Shown: positions 8,312 to 17,537, numbered from the stretch's first letter. The stretch is DNA of 64,000 bases from Gimibacter soli (GCF_028463845.1 NZ_CP116805.1:62001-126000), one strand, 5' to 3'. Made by a program: numbers and translations. Notes: generated by a model from the sequence alone, not told the origin.

Positions 8312-9972
8312 GACTTGGTGCCGCCGTTTTTGCTGGCGGGCAGATCAATGATGAAAAGCGCGCCGGAGCGATCCGTGCGGTTGGTGGCGCTGATCTGGCC
8401 CCTATGGGCTTCGATCACCTGTTTGGAAATGGCAAGGCCAAGGCCCGAATGGCGGCCGAAATCTTCCTCGGACGGACGCTCGGAATAGAAGCGGCTGAAG
8501 ATTTTCTCCTCCGCCCCTTCCGGCAGGCCCGGGCCTTCGTCGGAGATATAGGTGGTGATCCGCTTGTCGCCGCGCGCCAGGGTGACGGTGACGGTGCCGC
8601 CCTCGGGGCTGAAGGAAATCGCGTTATCGATGATGTTGCGCCACACCTGCCCCAGCCGCCCGCCGATACCATCGACGACATAGGCGCCGGCTTCCGGGTC
8701 ATCGAAGGCGATCTTCACACCGCGCGCCACCCCGGTGGTGCGATAGCCATCGATCATGGTGGCCAGCATGGTGCCGATATCGACGGGCTCCATGGCGCCG
8801 CGTGTGAGTTCAGCGTCGAGGCGCGAGGCATCCGAGATATCGCTGATCAGGCGGTCCAGCCGCTGCACGTCTTCGGCGATGATGCCCAGAAGGCGTTCAT
8901 GCAGGTCAGGCCTGTCGGTGCGCTTCATGGTCTCGAGCGCCGACCGCATCGAGGACAGCGGGTTTTTCAGCTCGTGCGCCACGTCCGCCGCGAAGCTTTC
9001 CACCGCATCGATCTGGTTGTAAAGCGCGCGGGTCATGTCGGAAAGCGAGCGGGAAAGGTCGCCGATCTCGTCCTTGCGGTCGGCAAATTCAGGAATATTT
9101 TCCTCGCGCCCGATGGCGCCGCGCACCCGTTCCGCCGCACGGGCCAGCACCCGGATGGGCCGCACCAGCGCCTGCCCCAGAAACAACGACAAGAGGATCG
9201 TCAGGACAAAGGCCGCAGATGAAATCTGCACGATCAGCATCTGTTCGGATTGCACGATGCGTTCGATATCGTCGGTCTGCGCGGTCAGGAGCAGCGCACC
9301 CAGCACGCGGCGGAAGCGCTGCACCGGCATCGCCACATTGATCGCATAGCCGCCGTCCTCGCGCTGGCGCACCTGGCTCATCGGTTCGCCTTCAAGGGCC
9401 GACATCACCTCGATCAGGTCAGCGGCCCTGAGGCCCGGCTTGTCAATATAAGGGGGAGCAAGCGGCCGGGGCGAGACATATTCGAGGCCTTTTCTCAGCA
9501 CCGCTTCGGCCCGCTGCGACAGCGGCGTTTCGCTATCGAGCCGCGGCAGGGGCTCGGCATAGACGCGCTTTTCGCCGGCGATCAGGCGGCTGTCGGCGAT
9601 CATCGAGCCCGACACGCCAAAAAGCCGCGCCCTGATATCGGTGGGGCTGACAAGGCGGGAGAGAATCTGCCGCGCCGGCGGCAAGTCGATCTCGGTTGCC
9701 TCCGGCCCCGCACTCGCCGATTCGCCAAGGGCAGCGGCGATGATCTGGGCCTGCACTTCAAGCGCAAGGCGGCGGTCGTGAATGAGCGAGGTTCGGAACT
9801 GGTTGAGGTAAAGGATACCGCCGACAAGCGTAAAGATAGCGAGCGCATTGACCGCCAGAATGCGGACCATAAGGGGCGAAATGCCGCGCGTATAGTGCCG
9901 CGGCCTGACAGCCTCGCTGTCCGGCCGGGTCGCTTTCAGCCCGCCATCATTTTCGCCCCTCGTTCGCGCCAC
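8308..9972 (-). CDS. chvG: ChvG/ExoS-type envelope-sensing histidine kinase
   Basis: About 554 residues from a GTG at 9972 with GAGAGG just ahead; a TTG at 9984 in the same frame, overlapping the chvI stop, is the alternative. Architecture: cytoplasmic lead, a membrane segment near residues 36-56, a periplasmic domain of about 190 residues, a second membrane segment, HAMP, a DHp helix with the phospho-acceptor His in ADVAHELKNPLSS, and a HATPase with the G1 box DEGPGLPEG and G2 box HSGLGLAISKQ. In rhizobia ChvG-ChvI responds to acidity and envelope condition and controls exopolysaccharide and virulence or symbiosis genes. Partner ChvI is immediately upstream. Confidence 0.92.
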   Translation of the reverse strand: MARTRGENDGGLKATRPDSEAVRPRHYTRGISPLMVRILAVNALAIFTLVGGILYLNQFRTSLIHDRRLALEVQAQIIAAALGESASAGPEATEIDLPPARQILSRLVSPTDIRARLFGVSGSMIADSRLIAGEKRVYAEPLPRLDSETPLSQRAEAVLRKGLEYVSPRPLAPPYIDKPGLRAADLIEVMSALEGEPMSQVRQREDGGYAINVAMPVQRFRRVLGALLLTAQTDDIERIVQSEQMLIVQISSAAFVLTILLSLFLGQALVRPIRVLARAAERVRGAIGREENIPEFADRKDEIGDLSRSLSDMTRALYNQIDAVESFAADVAHELKNPLSSMRSALETMKRTDRPDLHERLLGIIAEDVQRLDRLISDISDASRLDAELTRGAMEPVDIGTMLATMIDGYRTTGVARGVKIAFDDPEAGAYVVDGIGGRLGQVWRNIIDNAISFSPEGGTVTVTLARGDKRITTYISDEGPGLPEGAEEKIFSRFYSERPSEEDFGRHSGLGLAISKQVIEAHRGQISATNRTDRSGALFIIDLPASKNGGTKS

Positions 9973-9980
9973 GCTGCCTC

Positions 9981-10694
9981 TCAACTTTCCTTGAAGCGAT
10001 AGCCGACACCATACAGGGTTTCGATCCCGTCGAACTCGTCATCGGCCTGCCGGAACTTGCGCCGCAGGCGTTTGATATGGCTGTCGATCGTGCGGTCGTC
10101 CACATAAACGTCGTCCGAATAGGCGGCGTCCATCAGCTGATCGCGGCTTTTCACATGGCCCGGATGCTGGGCCAGCGTCTGCAGGATCATGAATTCGGTA
10201 ACCGTCAGCGTCACGTCATGGCCGTTCCAGAGCACACGGTGCCGCAGCGGATCGAGCGTCAGGCGCCCGCGCACCATCACTTCGTCGCTCGGGTTTTCGG
10301 CAGGCGCTGCCGCCACCGGGGTCGCCCGCATTTCAGAGCGGCGCAACAGCGACCGGATGCGTTCGATCAGCAGCCGCTGCGAGAAAGGCTTGCCGATATA
10401 ATCATCGGCCCCCATGCGCAGGCCCAGCACCTGATCGATTTCCTCGTCCTTCGAGGTCAGGAAAATCACCGGCATGTCGGTCACTTCACGAAGCTTTTTC
10501 AGAAGCTCCATCCCGTCCATGCGCGGCATCTTCACATCGAGGACAGCAAGGTCAGCCGGCTTGGTGGCAAGCGCCTCCCATGCCTTCTGGCCGTCCGGGT
10601 AGGTGCGCACGCGGAAGCCTTCGGCCTCGAGCGCGATGGTGACGGAGGTGAGAATGTTGCGGTCGTCGTCAACGAGCGCGATGGTAGCTGTCAT
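9981..10694 (-). CDS. chvI: ChvI-type OmpR/PhoB response regulator
   Basis: 237 residues from the ATG at 10694, preceded by GGGGGAAGCC. The receiver domain begins [13 protein letters not shown] with the acidic pair, has the phospho-acceptor Asp in [13 protein letters not shown], the conserved Thr in [11 protein letters not shown] and Lys in IGKPFSQ. A winged-helix output domain of the OmpR class follows, ending [16 protein letters not shown] and GVGYRF. It is the first gene of the minus-strand operon running to HPr and is divergent from pckA, the arrangement known from rhizobia. Confidence 0.95.
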   Translation of the reverse strand: MTATIALVDDDRNILTSVTIALEAEGFRVRTYPDGQKAWEALATKPADLAVLDVKMPRMDGMELLKKLREVTDMPVIFLTSKDEEIDQVLGLRMGADDYIGKPFSQRLLIERIRSLLRRSEMRATPVAAAPAENPSDEVMVRGRLTLDPLRHRVLWNGHDVTLTVTEFMILQTLAQHPGHVKSRDQLMDAAYSDDVYVDDRTIDSHIKRLRRKFRQADDEFDGIETLYGVGYRFKES

Positions 10695-11022
10695 GGCTTC
10701 CCCCATTGTTTTGCTGCTTGCAGGCAATCGTCGGTGTTGGCCTCAATCCCGCGAAGCGGTTCAGCCTAAACCAGAATCCATCACGGCGTTAAGCCCGATT
10801 TACGACGAAATCGTGGCGCTCGAAAGGCACAGGCATGCTGCAAAGGCTTGGCCCGCCTGCCTGCAGAAGAATCAGGTTGACCAATCGGGGCATTTCATAC
10901 AGTTTGGCCCCAACCGGCAGAGACCGGATAATACCAATTCCGTACCAACCTAGGAAATAGGCGGCTAAGCGGGATGGAAACAATATAACTTGTGGCCCCA
11001 AAGTCAGTTGGAGAAATCGACC
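10695..11022. other. Divergent intergenic region between chvI and pckA (328 bases)
   Basis: No gene is visible on either strand; open frames here are shadows of pckA or chvI. It must contain the promoters of both operons. A near-perfect 15-bp palindrome, GGTTCAGCCTAAACC, at 10758-10772 lies about 65 bases upstream of the chvI start and could be an operator. TTGACC at 10877 resembles a -35 box facing pckA but lacks a good -10 partner. No terminator or RNA gene was seen. Confidence 0.5.
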
Positions 11023-12627
11023 GTGCAAGTCAAAGGCGCCTGCCTCAGCAGCGTCGGCCTTGATGCCCATGGCATCACCGGCGTTCAAACCCAATATTGG
11101 AACCTGAACACGCCAGAACTTTACGAGGAAGCCATTCGCCGCGGCGAAGGCAAGATTGCCGATGGCGGCGCCCTCGTGGTGAAAACTGGCAAACATACCG
11201 GTCGCTCGGCCAAGGACAAATTCACCGTCCGCGATGCCGGCACCGAAAACACCGTCTGGTGGGGTGATACCAATCGCCCGATGACCCCCGAGGCTTTCGA
11301 TGCCCTGCATGCAGCATTCCTGCAGCATATGAAAGGCAAGGAACTGTTCATCCAGGACCTGTTCGGCGGCTCCGACAAGAACCATCAGGTTTCGGTCCGC
11401 ACGATTGGCGAGCTGGCGTGGCACAGCCTTTTCTGCCGCACCATGCTGATCGTCCCGACGGATGAGGAACGCAAGACCTTCCGCCCCGAGTTCACCATCA
11501 TCAACCTGCCGACCTTCAAGGCAGACCCGGCCACCCACGGCTGCCGCAGCGAAACCGTGATCGCGGTGAACTTCACCAAAAAGATCATCCTGATCGGCGG
11601 CACCGAATATGCGGGCGAGAACAAGAAATCCGTCTTCTCGATCCTCAACTACCTGCTGCCCGAAGCCGGCGTCATGCCCATGCACTGCTCGGCCAACATC
11701 GGCCCCGAGGGCGACGTTGCCATCTTCTTCGGCCTTTCCGGCACCGGCAAGACGACCCTTTCCGCCGACAGCAGCCGTACGCTGATCGGTGATGACGAGC
11801 ATGGCTGGTCGGACGACAGCGTCTTCAACTTCGAAGGCGGCTGCTACGCCAAGATGATCCGGCTGGACCCCGAGGCCGAGCCCGAGATCTATGCCACCAC
11901 CAAGCGTTTCGGCACTGTGCTGGAAAACGTGGTGATGGATGACGCCACCCGTACGCTGGATCTGGATGACAATAGCCTCGCCGAGAATACCCGCGGCGCC
12001 TACCCCATCCATTTCATCCCGAACACCTCGGCGGAAAACCGCGGCGGCCTGCCGAAGAATATCATCATGCTGACGGCCGATGCCTTCGGCGTGCTGCCCC
12101 CGATCGCGCGGCTGACGCCTGAGCAAGCCATGTATCACTTCCTGTCGGGCTACACCGCCAAGGTTGCCGGCACCGAAATCGGCGTGAAGGAGCCGCAGGC
12201 GACCTTCTCCACCTGTTTCGGCGCCCCCTTCATGCCCCGCCATCCGAGCGTTTACGGCAATCTTCTGCGCAAGAAGATCGCCGAGGGCGGCGTGAATTGC
12301 TGGCTGGTGAATACCGGCTGGACAGGCGGCGTATATGGCACCGGCCACCGCATGCCGATCAAGGTGACCCGTGCCCTCCTGCACGCGGCCCTCGACGGCA
12401 GCCTGAACAGCGCCCCGATGCGGATCGACCCCTTCTTCGGCTTCGAAGTACCGACCGACGTACCGGGCGTTGACACCACGATCCTGAACCCGCGCGACAC
12501 CTGGGCCGACAAGGCCGCCTATGACGCGAAGGCCAAACATCTCGTTGGCCTGTTCATCGAAAACTTCGAAACCTTCGTCGCCCATGTCGACGATCAGGTA
12601 AAAGCCGCCGCGCCGAGCGCCGCTTAA
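11023..12627 (+). CDS. pckA: Phosphoenolpyruvate carboxykinase (ATP)
   Basis: 534 residues from the GTG at 11023, which has GGAG eight bases ahead; an in-frame TTG at 10990 has no ribosome site. The enzyme converts oxaloacetate and ATP to PEP, ADP and CO2, the entry step of gluconeogenesis. The kinase-1a P-loop [13 protein letters not shown] begins near residue 237, preceded by MHCSANIG; the second metal/nucleotide segment is [23 protein letters not shown]. It is divergent from chvI-chvG-hprK, a placement seen in rhizobia. A strong terminator follows. Confidence 0.97.
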   Translation: MQVKGACLSSVGLDAHGITGVQTQYWNLNTPELYEEAIRRGEGKIADGGALVVKTGKHTGRSAKDKFTVRDAGTENTVWWGDTNRPMTPEAFDALHAAFLQHMKGKELFIQDLFGGSDKNHQVSVRTIGELAWHSLFCRTMLIVPTDEERKTFRPEFTIINLPTFKADPATHGCRSETVIAVNFTKKIILIGGTEYAGENKKSVFSILNYLLPEAGVMPMHCSANIGPEGDVAIFFGLSGTGKTTLSADSSRTLIGDDEHGWSDDSVFNFEGGCYAKMIRLDPEAEPEIYATTKRFGTVLENVVMDDATRTLDLDDNSLAENTRGAYPIHFIPNTSAENRGGLPKNIIMLTADAFGVLPPIARLTPEQAMYHFLSGYTAKVAGTEIGVKEPQATFSTCFGAPFMPRHPSVYGNLLRKKIAEGGVNCWLVNTGWTGGVYGTGHRMPIKVTRALLHAALDGSLNSAPMRIDPFFGFEVPTDVPGVDTTILNPRDTWADKAAYDAKAKHLVGLFIENFETFVAHVDDQVKAAAPSAA

Positions 12628-12657
12628 GGCTGACGGACGAACAATCGAAGAATGCGA

Positions 12658-12684
12658 AACGGGGCCCAAGCGGCCCCGTTTTTT
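12658..12684 (+). terminator. Intrinsic terminator after pckA
   Basis: AACGGGGCC and GGCCCCGTT form a perfect 9-bp stem (12658-12666 with 12672-12680), with a CAAGC loop, followed by six T residues (12679-12684). It begins 30 bases past the pckA stop. The gene on the opposite strand stops at 12683, so the hairpin lies just past its end too, although its minus-strand T run is weak. Confidence 0.88.
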
Positions 12685-13276
12685 ATTGTAGCAACAAGCC
12701 ATCTCCATCGGGCATCAAAACATCAATGCATTCAGTCGGATCCTTCTTTCCTTCCTCCGGATCACACATCCACAAGGAGTTAAACAGCAGAAACTTGATC
12801 CCGGTTGAATAGGAATATCGAAGTGACATCGTATTGCTTCCATTCGCATCATACTGCTCAATCAGGAATTCCATGTCGCCATCCTGCTTCGCGAACACAG
12901 CCTTCGACCGATAAGTATACCCATCAACTTCCCATCTAGAGTTGGCTTCAAGTGCTGCTGGCCGGGAAGGAATATGAAGCTTTATAACACCTGGGACATC
13001 CAAGCACATAAGCCCTGAAACGCACTCAGAAAGCGTCCCCTTCCGGGCAAAATCGGGAAACATGCCGGCTCTAACCGTTTTCGGCATTTCCCCTGAGACC
13101 ACAAACCTAACGACAGAATATCCAAGTGCATCGTAGTAAGAATATTGCTTCGTTTCGACGGGTTCCGCCGCCGCCACTGAAAGCGGTGTACAAACATGCA
13201 ATATTACCGCAGCGATGACCGAGGCACCTGTTGATTTCCAGCACCGCTTTTGCCCGCGGTTGTTAAGTCGCAACAT
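12683..13276 (-). CDS. Exported protein of unknown function
   Basis: 197 residues. A basic N-terminus (MLRLNNRGQKRCWK) and a hydrophobic stretch (VIAAVILHVCTPLSVAAAE) form a probable signal peptide, so the mature protein is likely periplasmic. The mature part begins PVETKQYSYYDALGYSVVRF and contains four scattered cysteines, including a close pair in LSECVSGLMCLD, which could make disulfides. The codon use is less GC-rich than in flanking genes. I do not recognise a family. It is five bases upstream of the TerB-like gene's end on the same strand, so it might be co-transcribed with it. Confidence 0.6.
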   Translation of the reverse strand: MLRLNNRGQKRCWKSTGASVIAAVILHVCTPLSVAAAEPVETKQYSYYDALGYSVVRFVVSGEMPKTVRAGMFPDFARKGTLSECVSGLMCLDVPGVIKLHIPSRPAALEANSRWEVDGYTYRSKAVFAKQDGDMEFLIEQYDANGSNTMSLRYSYSTGIKFLLFNSLWMCDPEEGKKDPTECIDVLMPDGDGLLLQ

Positions 13277-13281
13277 GCTTT

Positions 13282-13719
13282 CTATTTCCCCATCACTTCA
13301 TGCTTGATCCGTACACGGTCCTCCGGCGTCACACCCAATAGCCCGGCGATTTTGGCCAGCGCATTGGCCTCGAAATTGTCGAGGCTGTCGTCGGCGAGGG
13401 CCACCTGCCACAGCAGCCGCACGATTTCCTGCCGTTCGTCCTGATCCAGCTCGCGGGCGAGCGTGCGGGTGAATTCGTAAAGGCTGGTTGCTTCTGCCTC
13501 GCGCGCTTCGGCGCGGGTGAGGATTTCGCCAGCCGACCAGGCATCGATCCCGAAGCGGTCGGTCAGCGCCTTCAGGAGCGTGGCACGCTCGGCGGCGCTG
13601 AAATCGCCGTCCGCTTTCGACACCTGCACCAGAAGGGCGGCGGTGGCGAGGGCGAGCTCGTCCTCGGGGGTAGATTTTCCGGCCTTGAGGCCGAGGAATT
13701 CGCTGACGCGGGCAAACAT
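13282..13719 (-). CDS. TerB-family (tellurite resistance/DjlA-like) protein
   Basis: 145 residues, all-helical and acidic. The pattern ATAALLVQVSKADGDFSAAERATL in the first half and IVRLLWQVALADDSLDNFEANAL in the second half is the TerB signature, with two acidic loops likely to bind a metal ion. The family is widespread, often under the name tellurite-resistance TerB, but most chromosomal single copies have no proven link to tellurite. It has a good AGGAG site at 13727-13733 and follows the glycosylase gene by 28 bases. No other ter genes are present. Confidence 0.8.
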   Translation of the reverse strand: MFARVSEFLGLKAGKSTPEDELALATAALLVQVSKADGDFSAAERATLLKALTDRFGIDAWSAGEILTRAEAREAEATSLYEFTRTLARELDQDERQEIVRLLWQVALADDSLDNFEANALAKIAGLLGVTPEDRVRIKHEVMGK

Positions 13720-13747
13720 GGGGATTGCTCTCCTTCTGTTATGGGTC

Positions 13748-14419
13748 TCAGGCGTCGATGCTCATGGCGAGCACACGGGAGATATGGGCGAGCGGACGGC
13801 CGGATTCCACCGCCCATGTGTTGAACGCGTCCTGAACCGCCTTCTTGGCCGCCTTCGAGGTCGGCTCCTTGTCGACCACGCCTTCGCGCACAAGGGCCGC
13901 CACCACATCGCGGCCAAGCACAAAGCCATCCTTGCCGATGAAGCGCAGGAAATACTGGCCGCTGGTGCCGCCAAGCCGCGAGGCGCGCTTTTTGATCATA
14001 TCCAGAAGCCCCATGAAATCGCTGCCCGGCCAATCGGCAATCGCGCGGGCGGCACTGCCGTGCTCGTCCGCAAGCGCGCAAAGGAAAGCGGCATTTTCCC
14101 TGACACTTCTGATCTTCACCCCGTTCCGTACGATTCGCGTGTCCGACACCAGCCGGCCGAGGTCATCATCATCCAGAAACATGCAGCGTACCGGATTGAA
14201 GCCTTCGAAAGCTTCCTCGAACCCCGGCCATTTGTGCTCGATCACCTGCCAACTGAAACCTGCCGAGAATACAGCGCGGGTCATGGCGGCAAGGATGCGG
14301 TCATCCGGTGTGGCGGCCAGTTCATCTGCGGTTTTTATCTCGGGCATCTTGGCCGCCAGCGCAGCGTCCCCGCCCTTGCGTTTGGCGGCAATCGCCCAGA
14401 TTTGATCGAAGCTCCGCAT
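13748..14419 (-). CDS. DNA-3-methyladenine glycosylase I (Tag-like)
   Basis: 223 residues, cytoplasmic. The segment AMTRAVFSAGFSWQVIEHKWPGFEEAFEGFNP is close to the Tag signature in which a conserved W and an adjacent acidic region read alkylated adenine, and NGVKIRSVRENA matches the helical region with the conserved Arg/Lys. Tag removes 3-methyladenine from alkylated DNA. The four zinc-ligand positions of classical Tag are not obvious: the N-terminal Cys is missing and few cysteines remain, so this belongs to a divergent alphaproteobacterial branch. The start is supported by GGGGAAATACC. Confidence 0.75.
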   Translation of the reverse strand: MRSFDQIWAIAAKRKGGDAALAAKMPEIKTADELAATPDDRILAAMTRAVFSAGFSWQVIEHKWPGFEEAFEGFNPVRCMFLDDDDLGRLVSDTRIVRNGVKIRSVRENAAFLCALADEHGSAARAIADWPGSDFMGLLDMIKKRASRLGGTSGQYFLRFIGKDGFVLGRDVVAALVREGVVDKEPTSKAAKKAVQDAFNTWAVESGRPLAHISRVLAMSIDA

Positions 14420-14512
14420 GGTATTTCCCCTCGTCCATCGTATATATGTGACTTGCCTTGGGCGTGCCGCCCCGGTAACGACAAGGCATTATTACCCGGT
14501 TATACTGGCATC

Positions 14513-15028
14513 ATGGCGAACGACTATATCAAAAGCTTCGGATTTCCCCGCTGGGGCGAGTACGGCCGCGACAAGGAGGCCGAACCCGTCCGCATGTGCG
14601 ATTATGCGGGCTGTTCCGAAAAGGGCTCGCACCCCGCGCCCAAGTCGCCGTCCTCGCCGGAACGCTGGTATTTCTGCCGCGAACATGCCGCCGAATATAA
14701 CCGGAACTGGAATTTCTTTCAGGGCATGAGCGACGAGGAAGCCCGGCGCTACATGCATGAAGATGCCTCCTCCGACGCCTTTTCGCAGGCCAATCCGTTC
14801 GAATGGGGCGGGGCCGTGGATGAAGACGGCTTCACCTCCGCAGAGGCCCGCGCCTTCGATACGCTTGAGGTCGACAGCGATGCCGGGCCGGAGATGATCA
14901 AGAAGCAGTATCGGAAACTCGCCAAAGTCTGGCACCCCGATGCCAACCCGGGTGACCCCGAAGCCGCCGAGCGCTTCCATGCCGTGCAGACGGCTTACGA
15001 GACCCTGCGCCGCAAGCTGGATTTCTAG
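14513..15028 (+). CDS. J-domain protein with N-terminal Cys/His segment
   Basis: 171 residues from the ATG at 14513 (MANDYIKSFGFPRWG). A C-terminal J domain (about 116-171) carries the catalytic HPD in KVWHPDANPGDPEAAERF, the motif that stimulates DnaK ATPase. The N-terminal half has two Cys pairs of the form CDYAGCSEKGSH and FCREHAAEY, which could bind zinc. It is not full-length DnaJ: the Gly/Phe linker and substrate domains are missing, so it is a specialised co-chaperone. Its stop overlaps the stop of the convergent Lrp gene. Confidence 0.85.
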   Translation: MANDYIKSFGFPRWGEYGRDKEAEPVRMCDYAGCSEKGSHPAPKSPSSPERWYFCREHAAEYNRNWNFFQGMSDEEARRYMHEDASSDAFSQANPFEWGGAVDEDGFTSAEARAFDTLEVDSDAGPEMIKKQYRKLAKVWHPDANPGDPEAAERFHAVQTAYETLRRKLDF

Positions 15029-15498
15029 GCGGGTGTCCCGAGCGGGATAGTGAAGCCCGACTTGAATGTATCAATCGCCACAATCGTCTGGAACCGCCCG
15101 ACCGAAGGGTTGGTGAAGAACAGCTCGCGCGTGATGCGGTCGTAATCCAGCATATCCTTTACGGTCATGATCAGCACGAAATCATACTCGCCGGTGACAT
15201 AATAGCCCTGCTGGACTTCCGGCACCTGCAGCATCTGCTCGCGGAACGAATCGATCGACTGGGTGCAGCCGTAGGAAAAATTCACCTGCACGATCAGGGT
15301 GGTGCGCCCGCCGACCGCCTTCGGGTTGAGGATAGCAATTTCCTTGGCAATCACGCCTTCCTCGCGCAGCCGCTTGATCCGCCGCTGGCAGGCCGCCGGC
15401 GACAGGCCGACCTCGGCGCTGATCGTCTCTGCGGTCTGGCGGCTGTTGGCCTGCAGCAGCGCAAGGATCTTGACGTCAAACGTATCGATTTCGGTCAT
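15025..15498 (-). CDS. Lrp/AsnC-family transcriptional regulator
   Basis: 157 residues. The N-terminal helix-turn-helix (TAETISAEVGLSPAACQRRIKRL, about 17-40) is followed by the RAM effector-binding domain with VPEVQQGYYVTGEYDFVLIM and a closing FQTIVAIDTFK. Regulators of this family bind amino acids and control their metabolism or export. The gene is divergent from two tandem EamA-type exporters, so a plausible job is to switch them on when an amino acid accumulates. The end overlaps the J-domain gene by four bases, tail to tail. Confidence 0.93.
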   Translation of the reverse strand: MTEIDTFDVKILALLQANSRQTAETISAEVGLSPAACQRRIKRLREEGVIAKEIAILNPKAVGGRTTLIVQVNFSYGCTQSIDSFREQMLQVPEVQQGYYVTGEYDFVLIMTVKDMLDYDRITRELFFTNPSVGRFQTIVAIDTFKSGFTIPLGTPA

Positions 15499-15561
15499 AT
15501 GCGGATTTTTTCCTCGGGATGTTCGTAAATCACGACTGATTTTATCATGAATTCACAAAAT

Positions 15562-15613
15562 GCGCGAAGATTCATCGCGCGAGATTGGCATATCATGCAA
15601 GCAATGACAAAAT
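15562..15613 (+). promoter_or_regulatory. Candidate promoter and operator for the EamA genes
   Basis: TTGGCA (15585-15590) and CAAAAT (15608-15613) are 17 bases apart and fit a weak sigma-70 promoter reading toward the first EamA gene. Directly upstream GCGCGA and TCGCGC (15562-15567, 15575-15580) form an inverted repeat with a 7-base spacer, a natural place for the divergent Lrp regulator. The link to Lrp is inferred from position only. Confidence 0.35.
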
Positions 15614-15641
15614 CACATCACGACACGCGAGGAGAGTTTTC

Positions 15642-16553
15642 ATGGTTGAGAATGGGGCGCCCGATACCGCCCGGGCGATGACCTATGGCCTGACTGCCGC
15701 CACCATCTGGGGCGCATGGCCGATTGTCACCTCGATTGGCGTCACCGGCACCGTACCGGCCGATCTGGTGACGATCCTCCGCTTCCTTGTCTCGGGCCTG
15801 TTGCTGCTGCCCTTCGCCTTCCGGGGCCGGATGACGCGCACGGACTGGGGCCGCTCGCTCGTTCTCACCTTCATCGCCGGCGCCGGCTATACCTTCATCG
15901 TGTCGAACGGTGTGGGCCTTGCGCCTGCGGCCCACGGCGGCCTGATCATCCCTTCGGGGGTTCTTGTCTTCAGCCTTCTTGGCAGCCATTTCCTCCTGGG
16001 TGACCGGCTGACCACCAACCGGGCGATGGGTGCTGCCATCATCATCGCCGGGATCGGTGCCATTGCCACGGCCCGTATGGGCGACGGGCTGGCGCTGCAG
16101 GGTGATGCCCTCTTCATCGTCGGCGGGATGCTGTGGGCAAGCTATACGGTGCTCCTCAAATACTGGAAGCTCGATCCGCTGACCGCGACGGCACGGATTT
16201 CCGTCCTGTCGCTCATTGTCCTCCTGCCCTTCCTGCCCGACGCCATCGAGCCCCTGAGTGCGGCACCCCTTGGTGACGTGCTGCTGCAGGCTGTGTGGCA
16301 AGGCGTGATGTCATCAATTGTTGCCGGTGTGCTGTTCGGAAAGGCCGTCTCCGTCCTCGGGGCCGGGCGCGCCGCGATCCTCAATTCGCTGACACCCGCA
16401 CTCGCCATTCTCCTCGCCATCGTCATCCTTGGCGATTGGCCGCGCCCGGCCGAATGGCTTGGCCTCGTGCTTGTGGTGAGCGGCATGGCGGTGGCCCTGA
16501 AGGTGCGCAAGGTGGCGCCGGCACCGCTCGTCGCCGAAGCCCAGAAGGCCTGA
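15642..16553 (+). CDS. EamA/DMT-family transporter (first of two)
   Basis: 303 residues from the ATG at 15642 (MVENGAPDTARAM), preceded by GGAGAG. About ten hydrophobic helices are arranged as two EamA repeats; the first begins TYGLTAATIWGAWPIVTSIG and the second GGMLWASYTVLLKYW. Members of this drug/metabolite superfamily export amino acids, purines or other metabolites across the inner membrane. The gene is divergent from an Lrp regulator and followed by a paralogue, which suggests amino-acid efflux, but no substrate can be read from sequence. Confidence 0.9.
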   Translation: MVENGAPDTARAMTYGLTAATIWGAWPIVTSIGVTGTVPADLVTILRFLVSGLLLLPFAFRGRMTRTDWGRSLVLTFIAGAGYTFIVSNGVGLAPAAHGGLIIPSGVLVFSLLGSHFLLGDRLTTNRAMGAAIIIAGIGAIATARMGDGLALQGDALFIVGGMLWASYTVLLKYWKLDPLTATARISVLSLIVLLPFLPDAIEPLSAAPLGDVLLQAVWQGVMSSIVAGVLFGKAVSVLGAGRAAILNSLTPALAILLAIVILGDWPRPAEWLGLVLVVSGMAVALKVRKVAPAPLVAEAQKA

Positions 16554-16605
16554 GCCAACAATCCCGCTTCCCCGTACCGCCGGGCCGCGCTATAGGCTTG
16601 GCGGC

Positions 16606-16628
16606 ACCGGTTGCACCGGTCGTTTTTT
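16606..16628 (+). terminator. Weak hairpin with T run between the two EamA genes
   Basis: ACCGGT-TGC-ACCGGT (16606-16620) forms a 6-bp stem followed by CG and six T residues (16623-16628). It could partly terminate the first EamA transcript 15 bases before the second start codon. The stem is short and the same T run abuts the next ribosome site, so this is tentative. Confidence 0.3.
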
Positions 16629-16643
16629 CGAGGAGTTCCACCG

Positions 16644-17537
16644 ATGACCGTGATCCCGCGCGCTGACCTCGTCAAGGGCCTTGCCCTTGGTCTCACCGCC
16701 ATCGCGCTTTGGGGGGCATGGCCTCTTGTCACGGCAGCCGGGGTGGGATCGAACCTGTCGCCGCTCGCCGTCACCTTCCTGCGCTATATGGTCGCCGGCG
16801 CCATCCTCGCGCCCTTCGCTTTCCGCGGCGACATGAGCCTGAAGGGCTGGGCCATGGGGCTGTTTTTCGCCGTGATGGCGGGCGCACCCAACACATGGGT
16901 CGCAATCGAGGGCCTGACACGGGCACCGGCCAGCCATGGGGGGCTTGTCATCCCAGCCTTCATCATGATCGGCGGCATGGCCGGCGGGCATATCGTACTT
17001 GCCGACCGCATGACCCCGGCACGCTACGCGGGCGCCGCGCTCATGCTTTTGGGCCTTGGCGTGCTTGCCGTGCCGGTGATGGGCGACGGCGCAACGCTTG
17101 AAGGCGAATTCCTCTATGCGCTCGCCGGTATCGGCTGGGCGATCTATAGCGTTTGTATGAAGCGCTGGGGTGTGGACGCGCTGACCGCAACCGCGCGGCT
17201 CGCGTTCCTGTCGGCCCTCATGCTGGCGCCTCTCTGGCCCATGGTCGGCGACGAAATCATGGCCGCCGACCGCGACCTCGTGCTGTTCCAGGCGGGCTGG
17301 CAGGGCTTCCTGTCGACCGTGATCGCCTTCCTGTTCTTCAGCCTGTCGGTGACGCTGATCGGGGCAAGCCGCGCATCCGTCCTTAATGCCGCAACGCCAG
17401 CCGTGACGCTGATCCTCGCCGCACTTTTCACCGAAAGCGCCGCTGGTGCGGCCGAATGGGCCGCACTTCTCCTGCTGTTCGCGGGGATGGGCGCAGCCCT
17501 TGCCCCCACGCGCCGGGCCGTGCCGGCTGCCGCCTGA
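16644..17537 (+). CDS. EamA/DMT-family transporter (second of two)
   Basis: 297 residues from the ATG at 16644 (MTVIPRADLVKG), with AGGAG nine bases upstream. Ten predicted helices in two EamA repeats. It is clearly a paralogue of the preceding gene: both share the helix-1 pattern GLTA-I-WGAWP-VT and the segment LTRAPASHGGLVIPA versus LAPAAHGGLIIPS. The pair probably arose by tandem duplication and may differ in substrate. The end abuts the convergent flavin-type gene with no spacer. Confidence 0.9.
   Translation: MTVIPRADLVKGLALGLTAIALWGAWPLVTAAGVGSNLSPLAVTFLRYMVAGAILAPFAFRGDMSLKGWAMGLFFAVMAGAPNTWVAIEGLTRAPASHGGLVIPAFIMIGGMAGGHIVLADRMTPARYAGAALMLLGLGVLAVPVMGDGATLEGEFLYALAGIGWAIYSVCMKRWGVDALTATARLAFLSALMLAPLWPMVGDEIMAADRDLVLFQAGWQGFLSTVIAFLFFSLSVTLIGASRASVLNAATPAVTLILAALFTESAAGAAEWAALLLLFAGMGAALAPTRRAVPAAA

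Noticed and set aside
9973-9984. TTG at 9984 as the chvG start overlapping the chvI stop
   Set aside because: Its only Shine-Dalgarno-like bases are three nucleotides away; the in-frame GTG at 9972 has a better-placed GAGAGG, but the choice is not certain.
10789-12708. A 639-codon minus-strand frame opposite pckA
   Set aside because: Antisense shadow of pckA with no start signal.
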